The notes beneath the pieces are model-generated. The model searched no databases, was not told the origin of the DNA, and saw nothing but the letters and a program-made list of their open reading frames with translations. Position numbers and translations under genes: made by a program. Of a DNA stretch of 64,000 nucleotides, positions 1 to 8,164 are shown piece by piece; position 1 is the stretch's first letter; the number at the start of each line of letters is the position of its first letter. The stretch is from Brockia lithotrophica (GTDB taxonomy: Bacteria > Bacillota > Bacilli > Thermicanales > DSM-22653), in assembly GCA_003050565.1 (NCBI GenBank), contig PEBW01000003.1, positions 1-64,000 of the forward strand, in the 5' to 3' direction.

Positions 1-214
1 GCTCCGGCACGTTATGGCCGTGAACGTTCAGCCAGAGCGAACTGTACCCATCCCAGTACGCGCGGCCGTCGACGTCAAAGAGCTTGACCCCCTCGCCGCG
101 TTCGATGATGACCGGATCTTCTTCCAGGTAATTTTTCATCGGCGTAAACGGATTCCAGAGGTGATCCCGGTTCCAGGCGAGCAACACGTCTCGCGGCGGT
201 ACCCAGCGCGGCAT
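1..214 (-). CDS. bioA: BioA, 7,8-diaminopelargonate synthase (N-terminal part)
   Basis: The N-terminal 71 residues of adenosylmethionine-8-amino-7-oxononanoate aminotransferase, a PLP enzyme that makes 7,8-diaminopelargonate in biotin synthesis. The gene runs off the left edge of the window. The visible part matches the BioA start: HLWNPFTPMKNY, then the beta hairpin VKLFDVDGRAYWDGYSSLW with the conserved GYSSLW turn near the active site. The ATG at 214 is the only good start. It lies 19 bp after ecfT and is the last visible gene of the bioB-bioY-ecfAA-ecfT-bioA operon. The PLP lysine is outside the window. Family identity is fairly certain; whether the gene is intact cannot be seen. Confidence 0.85.
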   Translation of the reverse strand, partial: MPRWVPPRDVLLAWNRDHLWNPFTPMKNYLEEDPVIIERGEGVKLFDVDGRAYWDGYSSLWLNVHGHNVPE

Positions 215-233
215 CTTCCACACCCCCTATTCC

Positions 234-995
234 CTACCCCATCACCCACGCGGCAAGAACGCACAAGGCGGGGAACAGGAGAGGACGAACGTGCGTCTCG
301 CCCTTCTCCTCCCACATCGGTACGGGCACTTCCCCCGAAAACCCGCGCAGCGCGAGGGCGACGGCGGTTTCTTCGGCGCGCAGAAAGACGTGGCGAAACC
401 AGGCGGAGAAAAAGAGTCCCAGTCGACGCAGCCGTTCGACGGGACGTTTCCCGAAGGTGAGGCCGCGCGCCTCCAGCGCGAGGCGGAGGCGTTCCCCTTC
501 CTCGAGGAAAAAGGGAAAAAGCGTGAGCACGAGCGAGAGGGCGAAGGCCACGGCATCCACGGGCACGCCGAGCCGCTTCAACGGGTGCAAGAGGCGGACA
601 AAAGCCGCCACTTGCTCCGTGGCCGAAGTCGTGAGCGTGTAGAGAAGGGTCAACCAAAAGACGAAGAGGAGGCGAAACCCCACGGCCGAAGCGGCCGCTA
701 CCGCCGCAGAGATGCCCTGCCCCCAGGCGCCCCATGCGGAAAAAACCGCAAACACCCCGATCCACATGCCTGCAGACAGGAGGCTCCGGGCGAGGAAGAG
801 CGGGGAAAGGCGCGCCGATCGGCTGAGGAGGAAGGCGGCGCAGGCGAGAAGGAGAAAGCCGAAGGGAGTTCGCGCCCGGAGGGCGGCCGCCGAAGCGAGG
901 AAGGAAAAGAGGAGCTTCCAGACGGCCGGCACCCGGTGCAAGGGCGTCTCCTCCGGAAGGGTGCGCCCGAAGGGAAACGCGGTGCTTCCGTTCAT
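234..995 (-). CDS. ecfT: EcfT, energy-coupling factor transporter membrane subunit
   Basis: A 253-residue membrane protein that couples the ATPase subunits to the substrate-binding protein BioY. It has hydrophobic segments at about residues 25-60, 65-95, 100-130 and at the C-terminus. Two cytoplasmic coupling motifs of the A-R-G type are visible, EARGLTFG and ALRGFSGE, as expected for EcfT. Its ATG overlaps the stop of the ATPase gene by four bases (ATGA, 992-995), so translation is probably coupled. Position directly after bioY and the ATPase, and before bioA, points to a biotin transporter, although EcfT modules can be shared among substrate proteins. Confidence 0.9.
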   Translation of the reverse strand: MNGSTAFPFGRTLPEETPLHRVPAVWKLLFSFLASAAALRARTPFGFLLLACAAFLLSRSARLSPLFLARSLLSAGMWIGVFAVFSAWGAWGQGISAAVAAASAVGFRLLFVFWLTLLYTLTTSATEQVAAFVRLLHPLKRLGVPVDAVAFALSLVLTLFPFFLEEGERLRLALEARGLTFGKRPVERLRRLGLFFSAWFRHVFLRAEETAVALALRGFSGEVPVPMWEEKGETHVRPLLFPALCVLAAWVMG

Positions 996-2551
996 CGTTC
1001 ACCTCGGCGAACGGGGGCGAGGTTCCGAACGAGATCCCCCGTCCCACCTCCGCACCATCCCGGTTGGCCTTGGAGAAAGAGGCGAAGGGCATCCGGAGGA
1101 CCGTCGAAGAGGATCTCCGTCCCTTCGTCGCCTTTACGCCCGAGAAAGAGGACACGCGTCGCGAGGCGAAAGGCAACTTCCCGGTCGTGGGTCACGAAGA
1201 CGAGGAGGCGCGAGGAAGCGGGGAGGGCGTACGCCGACAAAAGATCGAGAAGGAGCGCGCGACCGGAAGCGTCGAGGCCGATGGTCGGCTCGTCGAGAAA
1301 GACGACCTCCGGCTCCCCGGCAAAGATCGCCGCGAGGACCGTGCGCCGCCGTTCTCCGGTACTCAGATGCCGGGGCGAGCGGTCCCAGAGCTCTTCGCCG
1401 ATGCCCCAGGCGAGCAGGTGCTCCTTGGCGCGCCTTTCGGCTTCGTCCGGGGGAACTCCCCGCTCCCTGAGCCCGATCGCCACTTCGTCCAGGACCGCGG
1501 ACGTGAGAAAGAGGTCTTCGGGAAACTGCGGGACGTAGGCGATCTTGCGCCGCAGCTCCTCGGGGAACCCCCGCGGGTGGGAAACGCCGTCCCAGAGAAG
1601 TTCTCCTCCCGAAGGCTTTAGAAGCCCTGCCGCGAGGCGGGCGAAGGTGCTCTTCCCCGCCCCCGAGGGCCCGAGCACGGCCACGACTTCTCCCGGCCAA
1701 AGGCGCAGGCTGAGCCGGGAAAAGACGCGGCGGACAAAGGGCGTCCCCGCGGCGAAGGCGAATTCGACGTCGCGAAACTCGATCCGCGGACGTGTGGGAA
1801 CCCTGGAAAAATCGGCCTCCGATCGGGCGATACGCGGAAGCGAGGCTCTCCCGTGCGGAAGTCCGCGCTCCTCGAGTGCCTTCCGCGATGCCGGTGCGAC
1901 CTGCCCCTCCCGGAGAACGAGTACCTGCCGGACGCTACGGGCGAGGTCGGCGTCGTGCGTCACCCACACGGCCGCGGCCCCGGAAGCCACTTCTCGACGG
2001 ACGAACTCCACGAGTTCTTTGCGGGATGGCGGGTCGAGAAAGGACGTCGCCTCGTCGAGGATGTAGAGGACCGGGGCGCCGACGGCCGCCGCGGCGAGGA
2101 CGAGGCGCATGCGCTCTCCCCCGGACAGGCGGGCAGGAGGCGTCTTGCGGAGGGAGGAGAGGCGGAAGCGGGAGAGCACCGCCTCCGTGCGGGCGCGCAT
2201 CTCCGCAGGAGAAAACCCGCGTCTGGTGAGAGAGTAGGCGACGTCTTCCTCTACCGTGGGCCCGACGATCTGAAGTTCGGGGTTGGGAAAGACGTAGGCG
2301 ACCCGACGGCGCAGGCGAGCCCGCTCCCCTTCTTTCAGGTCGGCGAGGGGCTGTCCCAGAAGGCGCACCGTGCCGCGCTCGGGCAGGTACAGTCCGGCGA
2401 GGAGTCGGGCGAGCGTCGTCTTGCCGGAACCGTTTGCCCCGATCAAGGCGACCTCGTCGCCGGGAAAGAGGCGTAGGGAAACTCCCTTGAGGACCCAACG
2501 GCCCCCACGGTAGCGAAACCAGACGTCCTCGAGTTCCACGAGGGGCTTCAC
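992..2551 (-). CDS. Fused two-domain ECF transporter ATPase (EcfA-EcfA')
   Basis: A 519-residue protein holding two ABC ATPase domains in tandem, where most ECF systems use two separate genes. Domain 1 (about residues 3-240) has Walker A GANGSGKTT, signature LSGGE and Walker B YILDEATSFLD. Domain 2 (about 270-500) has Walker A GPSGAGKST, a changed signature LSTGE and Walker B VFLDEPTIGLD. Both keep the switch histidine in a THD motif. The GTG start at 2551 overlaps the bioY stop (GTGA) and has a purine-rich ribosome site. It should supply ATP hydrolysis for BioY-EcfT. The LSTGE signature suggests the two sites are not equal. A relative such as YkoD (thiamine-precursor system) has the same fused layout, but context favours biotin. 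Confidence 0.88.
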   Translation of the reverse strand: MKPLVELEDVWFRYRGGRWVLKGVSLRLFPGDEVALIGANGSGKTTLARLLAGLYLPERGTVRLLGQPLADLKEGERARLRRRVAYVFPNPELQIVGPTVEEDVAYSLTRRGFSPAEMRARTEAVLSRFRLSSLRKTPPARLSGGERMRLVLAAAAVGAPVLYILDEATSFLDPPSRKELVEFVRREVASGAAAVWVTHDADLARSVRQVLVLREGQVAPASRKALEERGLPHGRASLPRIARSEADFSRVPTRPRIEFRDVEFAFAAGTPFVRRVFSRLSLRLWPGEVVAVLGPSGAGKSTFARLAAGLLKPSGGELLWDGVSHPRGFPEELRRKIAYVPQFPEDLFLTSAVLDEVAIGLRERGVPPDEAERRAKEHLLAWGIGEELWDRSPRHLSTGERRRTVLAAIFAGEPEVVFLDEPTIGLDASGRALLLDLLSAYALPASSRLLVFVTHDREVAFRLATRVLFLGRKGDEGTEILFDGPPDALRLFLQGQPGWCGGGTGDLVRNLAPVRRGER

Positions 2552-3219
2552 GCCTTCTCTCCGTCCCTTCGGTCGTCCGTCGTCCAGATCTCCTGCGTCG
2601 GCGAGAACGCCGCACGGCGGTAGGCGTCGCGGAGCGGGAGGAAGGCGAGCCCGAGCACGGCGTTTTGCAAGACGTCTTTGACGAAGAAGACCCCCATCCC
2701 CGCCGCTATCGCCCAAAGGCTTGCGGGTTTGCCGGTTACGAAATTCAAGATCCCCCACATGTAGACAATGCCCGTACCGTAGAGGGGTAGGAGGGCTGCC
2801 TCCAGGGCGAGAAAGTAGGCGAAGGAGGCGGCGCGATCCCGCGAGGTCCCGCGGGTACCTCCTCGGCCAGACCTGTCTCCCGTTTGCCCAAGCGCTTCGT
2901 AGATCCAACCGGACGTAAGGGCGGCGAGGACGTAGCCGAGAATGTAGCCGAACGTGGGGGCGAGGACGTAGGCGAATCCCCCGGAACCCCCGGCAAAGAC
3001 GGGAAAACCGAGAAGCCCCAACAAGAGGTAGAGACCCATCGCCAAGGCGCCGTTCCGCGCCCCGAGGAAGACGCCGGCGAAAGCGGCGAGAAAAGGCATG
3101 AAGCTGATGGGTACGTGTACCCCCGCCACGGGAAGCCCCGGAAGCAGGCGAGCGAGGTACACGGAAGCTACGGCGACGGCGGTGTAGGTCGCCACGAAGG
3201 CAATCGTCCTGGGGTTCAC
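2548..3219 (-). CDS. bioY: BioY, biotin-binding membrane subunit of ECF transporter
   Basis: A 223-residue integral membrane protein that binds biotin and gives the ECF transporter its specificity. It shows about six hydrophobic segments and the family signature GFPVFAGGSGGFAYVLAPT, which forms the biotin site. The C-terminal extension after about residue 205 is hydrophilic (TTDDRRDGEKA), and the loop around residues 115-130 is rich in G and R. The GTG start at 3219 follows an AGGAGG ribosome site. A 132-bp spacer separates it from bioB upstream, and it overlaps the ATPase gene by four bases downstream. With EcfAA and EcfT it completes a biotin importer. Confidence 0.92.
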   Translation of the reverse strand: MNPRTIAFVATYTAVAVASVYLARLLPGLPVAGVHVPISFMPFLAAFAGVFLGARNGALAMGLYLLLGLLGFPVFAGGSGGFAYVLAPTFGYILGYVLAALTSGWIYEALGQTGDRSGRGGTRGTSRDRAASFAYFLALEAALLPLYGTGIVYMWGILNFVTGKPASLWAIAAGMGVFFVKDVLQNAVLGLAFLPLRDAYRRAAFSPTQEIWTTDDRRDGEKA

Positions 3220-3351
3220 GGGCTGCGCCTCCTTGGAAAAGACGTGGGGGAATGCGCGACTTTTGCGCGTTATGCGCGGTCGGGCGGCGAGGCCCTTTCC
3301 CGAGGTGGCGGATGCGCAAGGCCGGAGTTTACCCGCGAGTCCCTTTCCGGT

Positions 3352-4365
3352 TCACGAAGGGGCGCGCGTGGCCCCTTCTTCGGGCCAGACCGGAGCGGGA
3401 ACGGGCCAACCGAGGTCGCGGAGGAGGCGGACATCTTCCCGGGGAGGTTGTCCCTTGGTCGTCAGGTAGTCGCCGACGAAGATGCTCGTGGCCAGGAGGA
3501 GAGCGAGGGGCTGAAGGGAGCGTAGGGAAAGTTCCCTTCCTCCCGCCACGCGGAGCGGCGTTCGGGGAAAGCGGTAGCGCAGGAAGGCGAGCACGGCGAG
3601 GGCGCGCAGGGGAGAAAGCGGGGTACGATGGTCGAGCGGAGTCCCGGGGATCGGGATGAGGAAGTTCACGGGGATTTCGTCCACTTCGGCGCGCGCAAGG
3701 TCTTCGGCGAGCGCGAGGATGTCCGAAGCTTCCTCCCCCATGCCGAAAATCGCCCCGGAAATCACGCGAAGCCCTGCTTCGCGAACGACCCGAAGCGTCT
3801 TCAGGCGATCGTCGTAGGTGTGCGTGGTGGCGATACGGGAATACATGCGCCGCGAGGTGTTCAGGTTGTGGTTGTAGCCGTCCAGGCCGCTCTCCCGCAA
3901 GAGCTGGGCGCCCTCCCGCTCGAGCAGCCCAAAGCTCCCGTACACCTTGAGCGCGGGAAACCTCGTTTTGATCCGGCGCACGGCTTCGGCCAGACGCTCG
4001 AGCTCGCCCGGTGTAGGGGCTCGTCCGCTCGTTACGACGCAGTACACCCTTGCCCCGAGGGCTACTGCTTGCTTTGCGCCGCGGACGATTTCCTCTTCGG
4101 CGAGAAGGGGGTAGCGCGGCACCACCGCCCGGGAGCGCGAGGACTGCGAGCAATAGGCGCAGTCTTCGGGGCAGAGACCGCTCTTCGCGTTGATGAGCGT
4201 CGCAAACTCCACCTCTTCCCCAAACGCGGCCCGACGAAGAAGGTGGGCACCCGCGAGGATGGGAAGAAGTTCCGCCCAACGTTCCACGGCAAGGATGCGC
4301 ATCCCTTCTTCGGGAGTGAGCGGCTCACCTGCGAGAATGCGTTGCGCTTTATCCACCCAATCCAA
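3352..4365 (-). CDS. bioB: BioB, biotin synthase
   Basis: A 337-residue radical-SAM enzyme that inserts sulfur into dethiobiotin. The [4Fe-4S] motif CPEDCAYC is present, followed by the Q/S-rich SQSS stretch, and later YNHNLNTS carries the conserved Asn residues. The YFGAMGE-like region reads ISGAIFGMGE. I place the start at a TTG (4365) because it follows GGGGGGAGGG, and because a good promoter (TTGACA, 17 bp, TACGAT) lies so close upstream that the ATG codons at 4389 and 4422 would be in or before the -10 box. It is the first gene of the biotin operon. Upstream ATG starts would add 8 or 19 residues. Confidence 0.93.
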   Translation of the reverse strand: MDWVDKAQRILAGEPLTPEEGMRILAVERWAELLPILAGAHLLRRAAFGEEVEFATLINAKSGLCPEDCAYCSQSSRSRAVVPRYPLLAEEEIVRGAKQAVALGARVYCVVTSGRAPTPGELERLAEAVRRIKTRFPALKVYGSFGLLEREGAQLLRESGLDGYNHNLNTSRRMYSRIATTHTYDDRLKTLRVVREAGLRVISGAIFGMGEEASDILALAEDLARAEVDEIPVNFLIPIPGTPLDHRTPLSPLRALAVLAFLRYRFPRTPLRVAGGRELSLRSLQPLALLLATSIFVGDYLTTKGQPPREDVRLLRDLGWPVPAPVWPEEGATRAPS

Positions 4366-4387
4366 TGCCCTCCCCCCTTCTGCCCTC

Positions 4388-4472
4388 ATCGTACGGAGGA
4401 AGAACCCGAATGTCAACCCCATTTGGTTAACAATTTGGAGACATCCGGTTGACAAAAGAGTTGAGTTGACAT
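4388..4472 (-). promoter_or_regulatory. bioB promoter with candidate BirA operator
   Basis: On the minus strand TTGACA (4416-4411), 17 bp, then TACGAT (4393-4388) form a sigma-A-type promoter. Upstream and around it are several GTTAAC/GTTGAC boxes: plus-strand GGTTAACAA at 4425-4433, GGTTGACAA at 4447-4455 and AGTTGACAT at 4464-4472, plus GTCAAC at 4412-4417. The Firmicute BirA operator is built from TTGTTAACC/GGTTAACAA arms about 15 bp apart, so these are plausible BirA half-sites, although here the arms read mostly as direct repeats. birA is encoded at 45.1-46.3 kb and has the DNA-binding domain needed to repress. Confidence 0.6.
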
Positions 4473-4530
4473 AAGACGTGCAAAAGAGGACGTGCGAAGG
4501 ATGGGGACGCGGGCGGCCCAAGGCGCGGGG

Positions 4531-4565
4531 AAAAAAATACCCCCGGGACCAAATGACCCCGGGGG
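4531..4565 (-). terminator. Rho-independent terminator after ppdK
   Basis: Inverted repeat CCCCCGGG / CCCGGGGG around an ACCAAATGAC loop, followed on the minus strand by a run of seven T (plus 4531-4537). It lies 79 bp after the ppdK stop and separates ppdK from the biotin promoter. Confidence 0.85.
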
Positions 4566-4643
4566 CGACAAAGCGTACGAACCTCCCGCTTCGGCGCGGC
4601 CGAAACGCGGGGGCTTTCGCATCGCATCGTGACGGGGCGAGCC

Positions 4644-7337
4644 CTATACGTCGGCGCGCACGAGACCTCGACCCGTCTTTTCCCGGATGGCCGCCTGCGC
4701 AGCCGCGAGACGGGCGACGGGGACGCGGTAGGGAGAGGCGCTCACGTAGTCGAGGCCGATCGTGTGGCAGAATTCCACGGAGGACGGATCTCCGCCGTGC
4801 TCGCCGCAGATCCCGAGCTTGAGTTGGGGCCGCGCGCTCCGTCCTTTCTCCACGGCGATGCGCATGAGGGCGCCGACGCCGTCTCGGTCGAGGACGATGA
4901 AGGGGTTGTCCTTGAGGATCTTCTTTTCGAGGTAGGTCTGGAGGAACTTCCCTTCTGCGTCGTCGCGGCTGAAGCCGAAGGTCGTCTGCGTGAGGTCGTT
5001 CGTCCCGAAGGAGAAGAACTCGGCCACGCGGGCGATCTCGTCGGCGGTGACGCAGGCCCGCGGAATTTCGATCATCGTGCCCACGAGGTAGGGAAGGTCG
5101 AAGCCGAACTCCTCCCGCACCTCCTCGTAGACGCGCTCGACGACCTCCCGCATGAGCTCGAGCTCGCGGACGTGGCCGACGAGGGGGATCATGATCTCCG
5201 GTCGCGGGTCGTAGCCTTCGCGCTTCAGGCGGAAGGCGGCGCGGAAGATGGCGCGGGCCTGCATGGCGTAGATCTCCGGGTGGGTGATCCCCAGGCGGGT
5301 TCCCCGGTGGCCGAGCATCGGGTTCGCCTCCCGGAGGGCGCGGACCTTGCGGAGGAGCGTCTCCTTTTCCCGAAGCTCGGCGGCGCGGGCGGGATCGTGG
5401 CGGAGCTCTTCCACTTCGAGGAGGAGCTCTTCGTAGTTCGGGAGGAATTCGTGGAGCGGCGGGTCGAGGAGGCGTACGGTCACCGGCAACCCGTCCATCG
5501 CCCGGAAGATCTCGGTAAAGTCCCCTTCCTGCATGGGAAGGAGCTTTTCCAGGGCGGCGGCGCGCTCTTCTTCCGTCTCCGCGAGGATCATTTCCTGGAC
5601 GATGGGGATCCGCTCCGGCGCAAAGAACATGTGCTCCGTACGGGCGAGCCCGATCCCTTCCGCGCCGAACTCCCGCGCACGGCGCGCGTCCTCGGGCGTA
5701 TCCGCGTTGGCCCGCACGCCGAGGCGGCGCACCTCGTCCGCCCATCCGAGGAGGGTGCGGAAGTGTTCGCCCAGCGTAGGCTCGACGAGGGGGGCTTCTC
5801 CCAGGTAGACGTACCCCGTACCGCCGTCGAGGGAGATGACGTCGCCCTTCCGGATCACGACGTCTCCGACGTACGCCTCGCCCTTGGCTTCGTCGATCCG
5901 GAGCGCCTCGGCGCCTACGACGGCGGGCTTGCCCATCCCGCGGGCGACGACGGCGGCGTGGCTCGTCATCCCGCCGCGGCTCGTGAGGATCCCCTGGGCC
6001 ACGGCCATCCCGTGGATGTCGTCGGGGGTCGTCTCCGCCCGGACGAGGATCACCTTCTCCCCTTCCTTCGCCCAGGCCTCCGCCTCGTCGGCGTCGAAGA
6101 CGACACGCCCGCTCCCCGCTCCCGGAGAAGCCGGCAGGCCTTTGACGATCGGCGTGAGCTTGGCGTTTTCGTCGATCCGGCGGTGAAGGAGCTTGACGAC
6201 GACCTCCGGATCGACACGGAGGAGAGCCGTCTCCTTGTCGATGAGTCCCTCTTCGACCATCTCCACGGCGATGCGGACGGCCGCCTGCGGCGTGCGCTTC
6301 CCGGTGCGCGTCTGAAGGAAGTAGAGCTTGCCGCGTTCTACGGTGAACTCGATGTCCTGCATGTCCTTGTAGTGCCGCTCCAGAAGCTCGACGGTGCGGG
6401 TGAACTCCTCGTAGACGCCGGGAAGACGTTCCTTGAGTCGCTCGATCGGCTCCGGCGTGCGGATCCCCGCGACGACGTCCTCCCCCTGAGCGTTCGTGAG
6501 GAATTCCCCGTAGAGGACCTTTTCTCCCGTGGAGGGGTTGCGGGAAAAGGCGACACCCGTGCCCGAATCGTCTCCCATGTTTCCGAAGACCATCGCCTGT
6601 ACGTTTACGGCCGTCCCGAGGGTGTCGGGGATCTTGTGGAGCTTCCGATAGACGATCGCCCGATGGTTGTTCCAGGAATCGAACACCGCGCGCACGGCAC
6701 CGTAGAGTTGTTCGTAGGGATCTTGGGGGAACGGAGAACCGGTGGCCTTGAGGACGAGCTCCTTGTAGCGGCGGACGACTTCTTCCCAACCCGCGGCGGA
6801 GACTTCGGGGTCGCTCGCGACGCCTTCCTTGGCGCGAATCTCTTCGATGATCTCTTCGAAGCGAGCGTGCGGGATCCCGAGGACGACGTCTCCGTACATC
6901 TGGATGAAGCGGCGGTAGGCGTCAAAGGCGAACCGGCGGTCGCCCGTGAGCCGCGCGAGCCCTTCCACGGTCTCGTCGTTGAGGCCGAGGTTGAGAATCG
7001 TGTCCATCATCCCCGGCATGGAGACGGGGGCTCCGGAACGGACGGAGACGAGGAGCGGGTTTTCCGGGTCGCCGAAGCGCTTCCCGAGTTTTTGCTCGAG
7101 CGCCCGCAACGCTTCCTTTGTCTGAGCCCAGACTTCGTCGGGGATCTTGCGGCCGTTTTCGTAAAAGGCGGTGCACGCCTCCGTCGTGATCGTGAAGCCC
7201 GGAGGAACGGGGAGGCCGATGCGCGTCATCTCCGCCAGGTTGGCCCCCTTGCCTCCCAAGAGGTCGCGCATGCCCTGATGCCCTTCCTCAAAGGCGTACA
7301 CCCACTTCTTGGTCGCGCGTACGTTTGCCTCGCTCAT
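4644..7337 (-). CDS. ppdK: PpdK, pyruvate, phosphate dikinase
   Basis: An 897-residue cytosolic enzyme that interconverts pyruvate + ATP + Pi with PEP + AMP + PPi. The order of domains is as in the family: N-terminal nucleotide-binding part with GGKGANLAEM and VPPGFTITTE, RSGAPVSMPGMMDTILNLG, the swivelling phosphohistidine domain with GGMTSHAAVVARGMGKPAV (catalytic His, with the regulatory Thr two residues before), and the C-terminal PEP domain with GTRLGI and the catalytic Cys in GICGEHGG. The length fits PPDK. The ATG at 7337 has an AGGAGG site and overlaps the ppsR stop (ATGA). Its position behind ccpN and ppsR says it is controlled both by transcription and by reversible phosphorylation. 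Confidence 0.97.
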   Translation of the reverse strand: MSEANVRATKKWVYAFEEGHQGMRDLLGGKGANLAEMTRIGLPVPPGFTITTEACTAFYENGRKIPDEVWAQTKEALRALEQKLGKRFGDPENPLLVSVRSGAPVSMPGMMDTILNLGLNDETVEGLARLTGDRRFAFDAYRRFIQMYGDVVLGIPHARFEEIIEEIRAKEGVASDPEVSAAGWEEVVRRYKELVLKATGSPFPQDPYEQLYGAVRAVFDSWNNHRAIVYRKLHKIPDTLGTAVNVQAMVFGNMGDDSGTGVAFSRNPSTGEKVLYGEFLTNAQGEDVVAGIRTPEPIERLKERLPGVYEEFTRTVELLERHYKDMQDIEFTVERGKLYFLQTRTGKRTPQAAVRIAVEMVEEGLIDKETALLRVDPEVVVKLLHRRIDENAKLTPIVKGLPASPGAGSGRVVFDADEAEAWAKEGEKVILVRAETTPDDIHGMAVAQGILTSRGGMTSHAAVVARGMGKPAVVGAEALRIDEAKGEAYVGDVVIRKGDVISLDGGTGYVYLGEAPLVEPTLGEHFRTLLGWADEVRRLGVRANADTPEDARRAREFGAEGIGLARTEHMFFAPERIPIVQEMILAETEEERAAALEKLLPMQEGDFTEIFRAMDGLPVTVRLLDPPLHEFLPNYEELLLEVEELRHDPARAAELREKETLLRKVRALREANPMLGHRGTRLGITHPEIYAMQARAIFRAAFRLKREGYDPRPEIMIPLVGHVRELELMREVVERVYEEVREEFGFDLPYLVGTMIEIPRACVTADEIARVAEFFSFGTNDLTQTTFGFSRDDAEGKFLQTYLEKKILKDNPFIVLDRDGVGALMRIAVEKGRSARPQLKLGICGEHGGDPSSVEFCHTIGLDYVSASPYRVPVARLAAAQAAIREKTGRGLVRADV

Positions 7338-8164
7338 GGACGGATTCGCCCTCCTTTGATGAGTTCGAGGATGATCGCCGCCGTCTCCTCGACGGCCTTG
7401 TTCGTCACGTCGATCACCGGACACCCGATCCGGCGGAAGACCTCGTGCGCGAAGTTGAGTTCCTCGAGAATCCGCTCCATTCGAGCATAGGAGGCGTCCG
7501 GAGGTAGCCCCAGGGCCTTGAGGCGTGCCGTGCGGATCTTGTGGAGCGTCTCGGGCTGGAGGGTGAGTCCGACCACCTTGCTCGCCGGGATTTGAAAGAG
7601 CTCTTCCGGCACGGGAACCTCGGGCACGAGGGGAACGTTGGCCACCTTGTACAGGCGGTGGGCGAGGTACATGGACAGAGGCGTCTTGGACGTGCGGGAC
7701 ACGCCGACGAGGACGATGTCCGCCTTGTAGAGGCCGCGGGGATCCTTGCCGTCGTCGTACTTCACCGCAAATTCGATGGCTTCCACGCGACGGAAGTACG
7801 ACTCGTCGAGCTTGTGCACGAGGCCGGGGATGAGCTTGGGCGTCTGTCCGAGCATCTCGCCGATCGCCCCGAGGAGCGGCGTGAGGATGTCGTGGCAGCG
7901 AAGGCCGCGGTTCCGACACGCTTCTTCGAGCGCGTGCCTGATCTCGGGAACGACGACCGTGTAGACGATCATCGCCCCCAGCTCGCGGGCGGAAGCCGCG
8001 ATCTCCTCCACCGTGCTCGGATCGTCGACGAAGGAAAACCTCCGAATCTCCACCTCTTCGTAGTTGAACTGGCTCACCGCGGCGCGCACGACGTACTCCG
8101 CCGTGTCTCCTAGGGAATCGGAAACGACGTAGATCGTTCGTCCGCCCGCTTCGCGCTCGCTCAC
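7334..8164 (-). CDS. ppsR: PPDK regulatory protein (bifunctional kinase/phosphorylase, YqfL/DUF299 family)
   Basis: A 276-residue protein of the family that inactivates PPDK or PEP synthase by ADP-dependent threonine phosphorylation and reactivates it by Pi-dependent removal. The N-terminal segment IYVVSDSLGDTAEYV and the P-loop-like LVGVSRTSKTPLSMYLA (about residues 150-165) are the family marks. I chose the GTG at 8164 because it gives the family length and overlaps the ccpN stop by four bases (GTGA). The ribosome site is about 15 bp upstream, which is wide. It also overlaps ppdK downstream (ATGA). The target Thr is present in PpdK (GGMTSHA). Known family function, strongly supported here by adjacency to its substrate. 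Confidence 0.93.
   Translation of the reverse strand: MSEREAGGRTIYVVSDSLGDTAEYVVRAAVSQFNYEEVEIRRFSFVDDPSTVEEIAASARELGAMIVYTVVVPEIRHALEEACRNRGLRCHDILTPLLGAIGEMLGQTPKLIPGLVHKLDESYFRRVEAIEFAVKYDDGKDPRGLYKADIVLVGVSRTSKTPLSMYLAHRLYKVANVPLVPEVPVPEELFQIPASKVVGLTLQPETLHKIRTARLKALGLPPDASYARMERILEELNFAHEVFRRIGCPVIDVTNKAVEETAAIILELIKGGRIRP

Noticed and set aside
136-1176. Long minus-strand frame over ecfT with Arg/Pro/Gly-rich translation
   Set aside because: It is the off-frame reading of ecfT and ecfAA; composition is typical of shadow frames in GC-rich DNA.
4629-7490. Very long plus-strand frame opposite ppdK (953 codons)
   Set aside because: Antisense of ppdK; His/Asp/Arg-rich with no domain, and no ribosome site.
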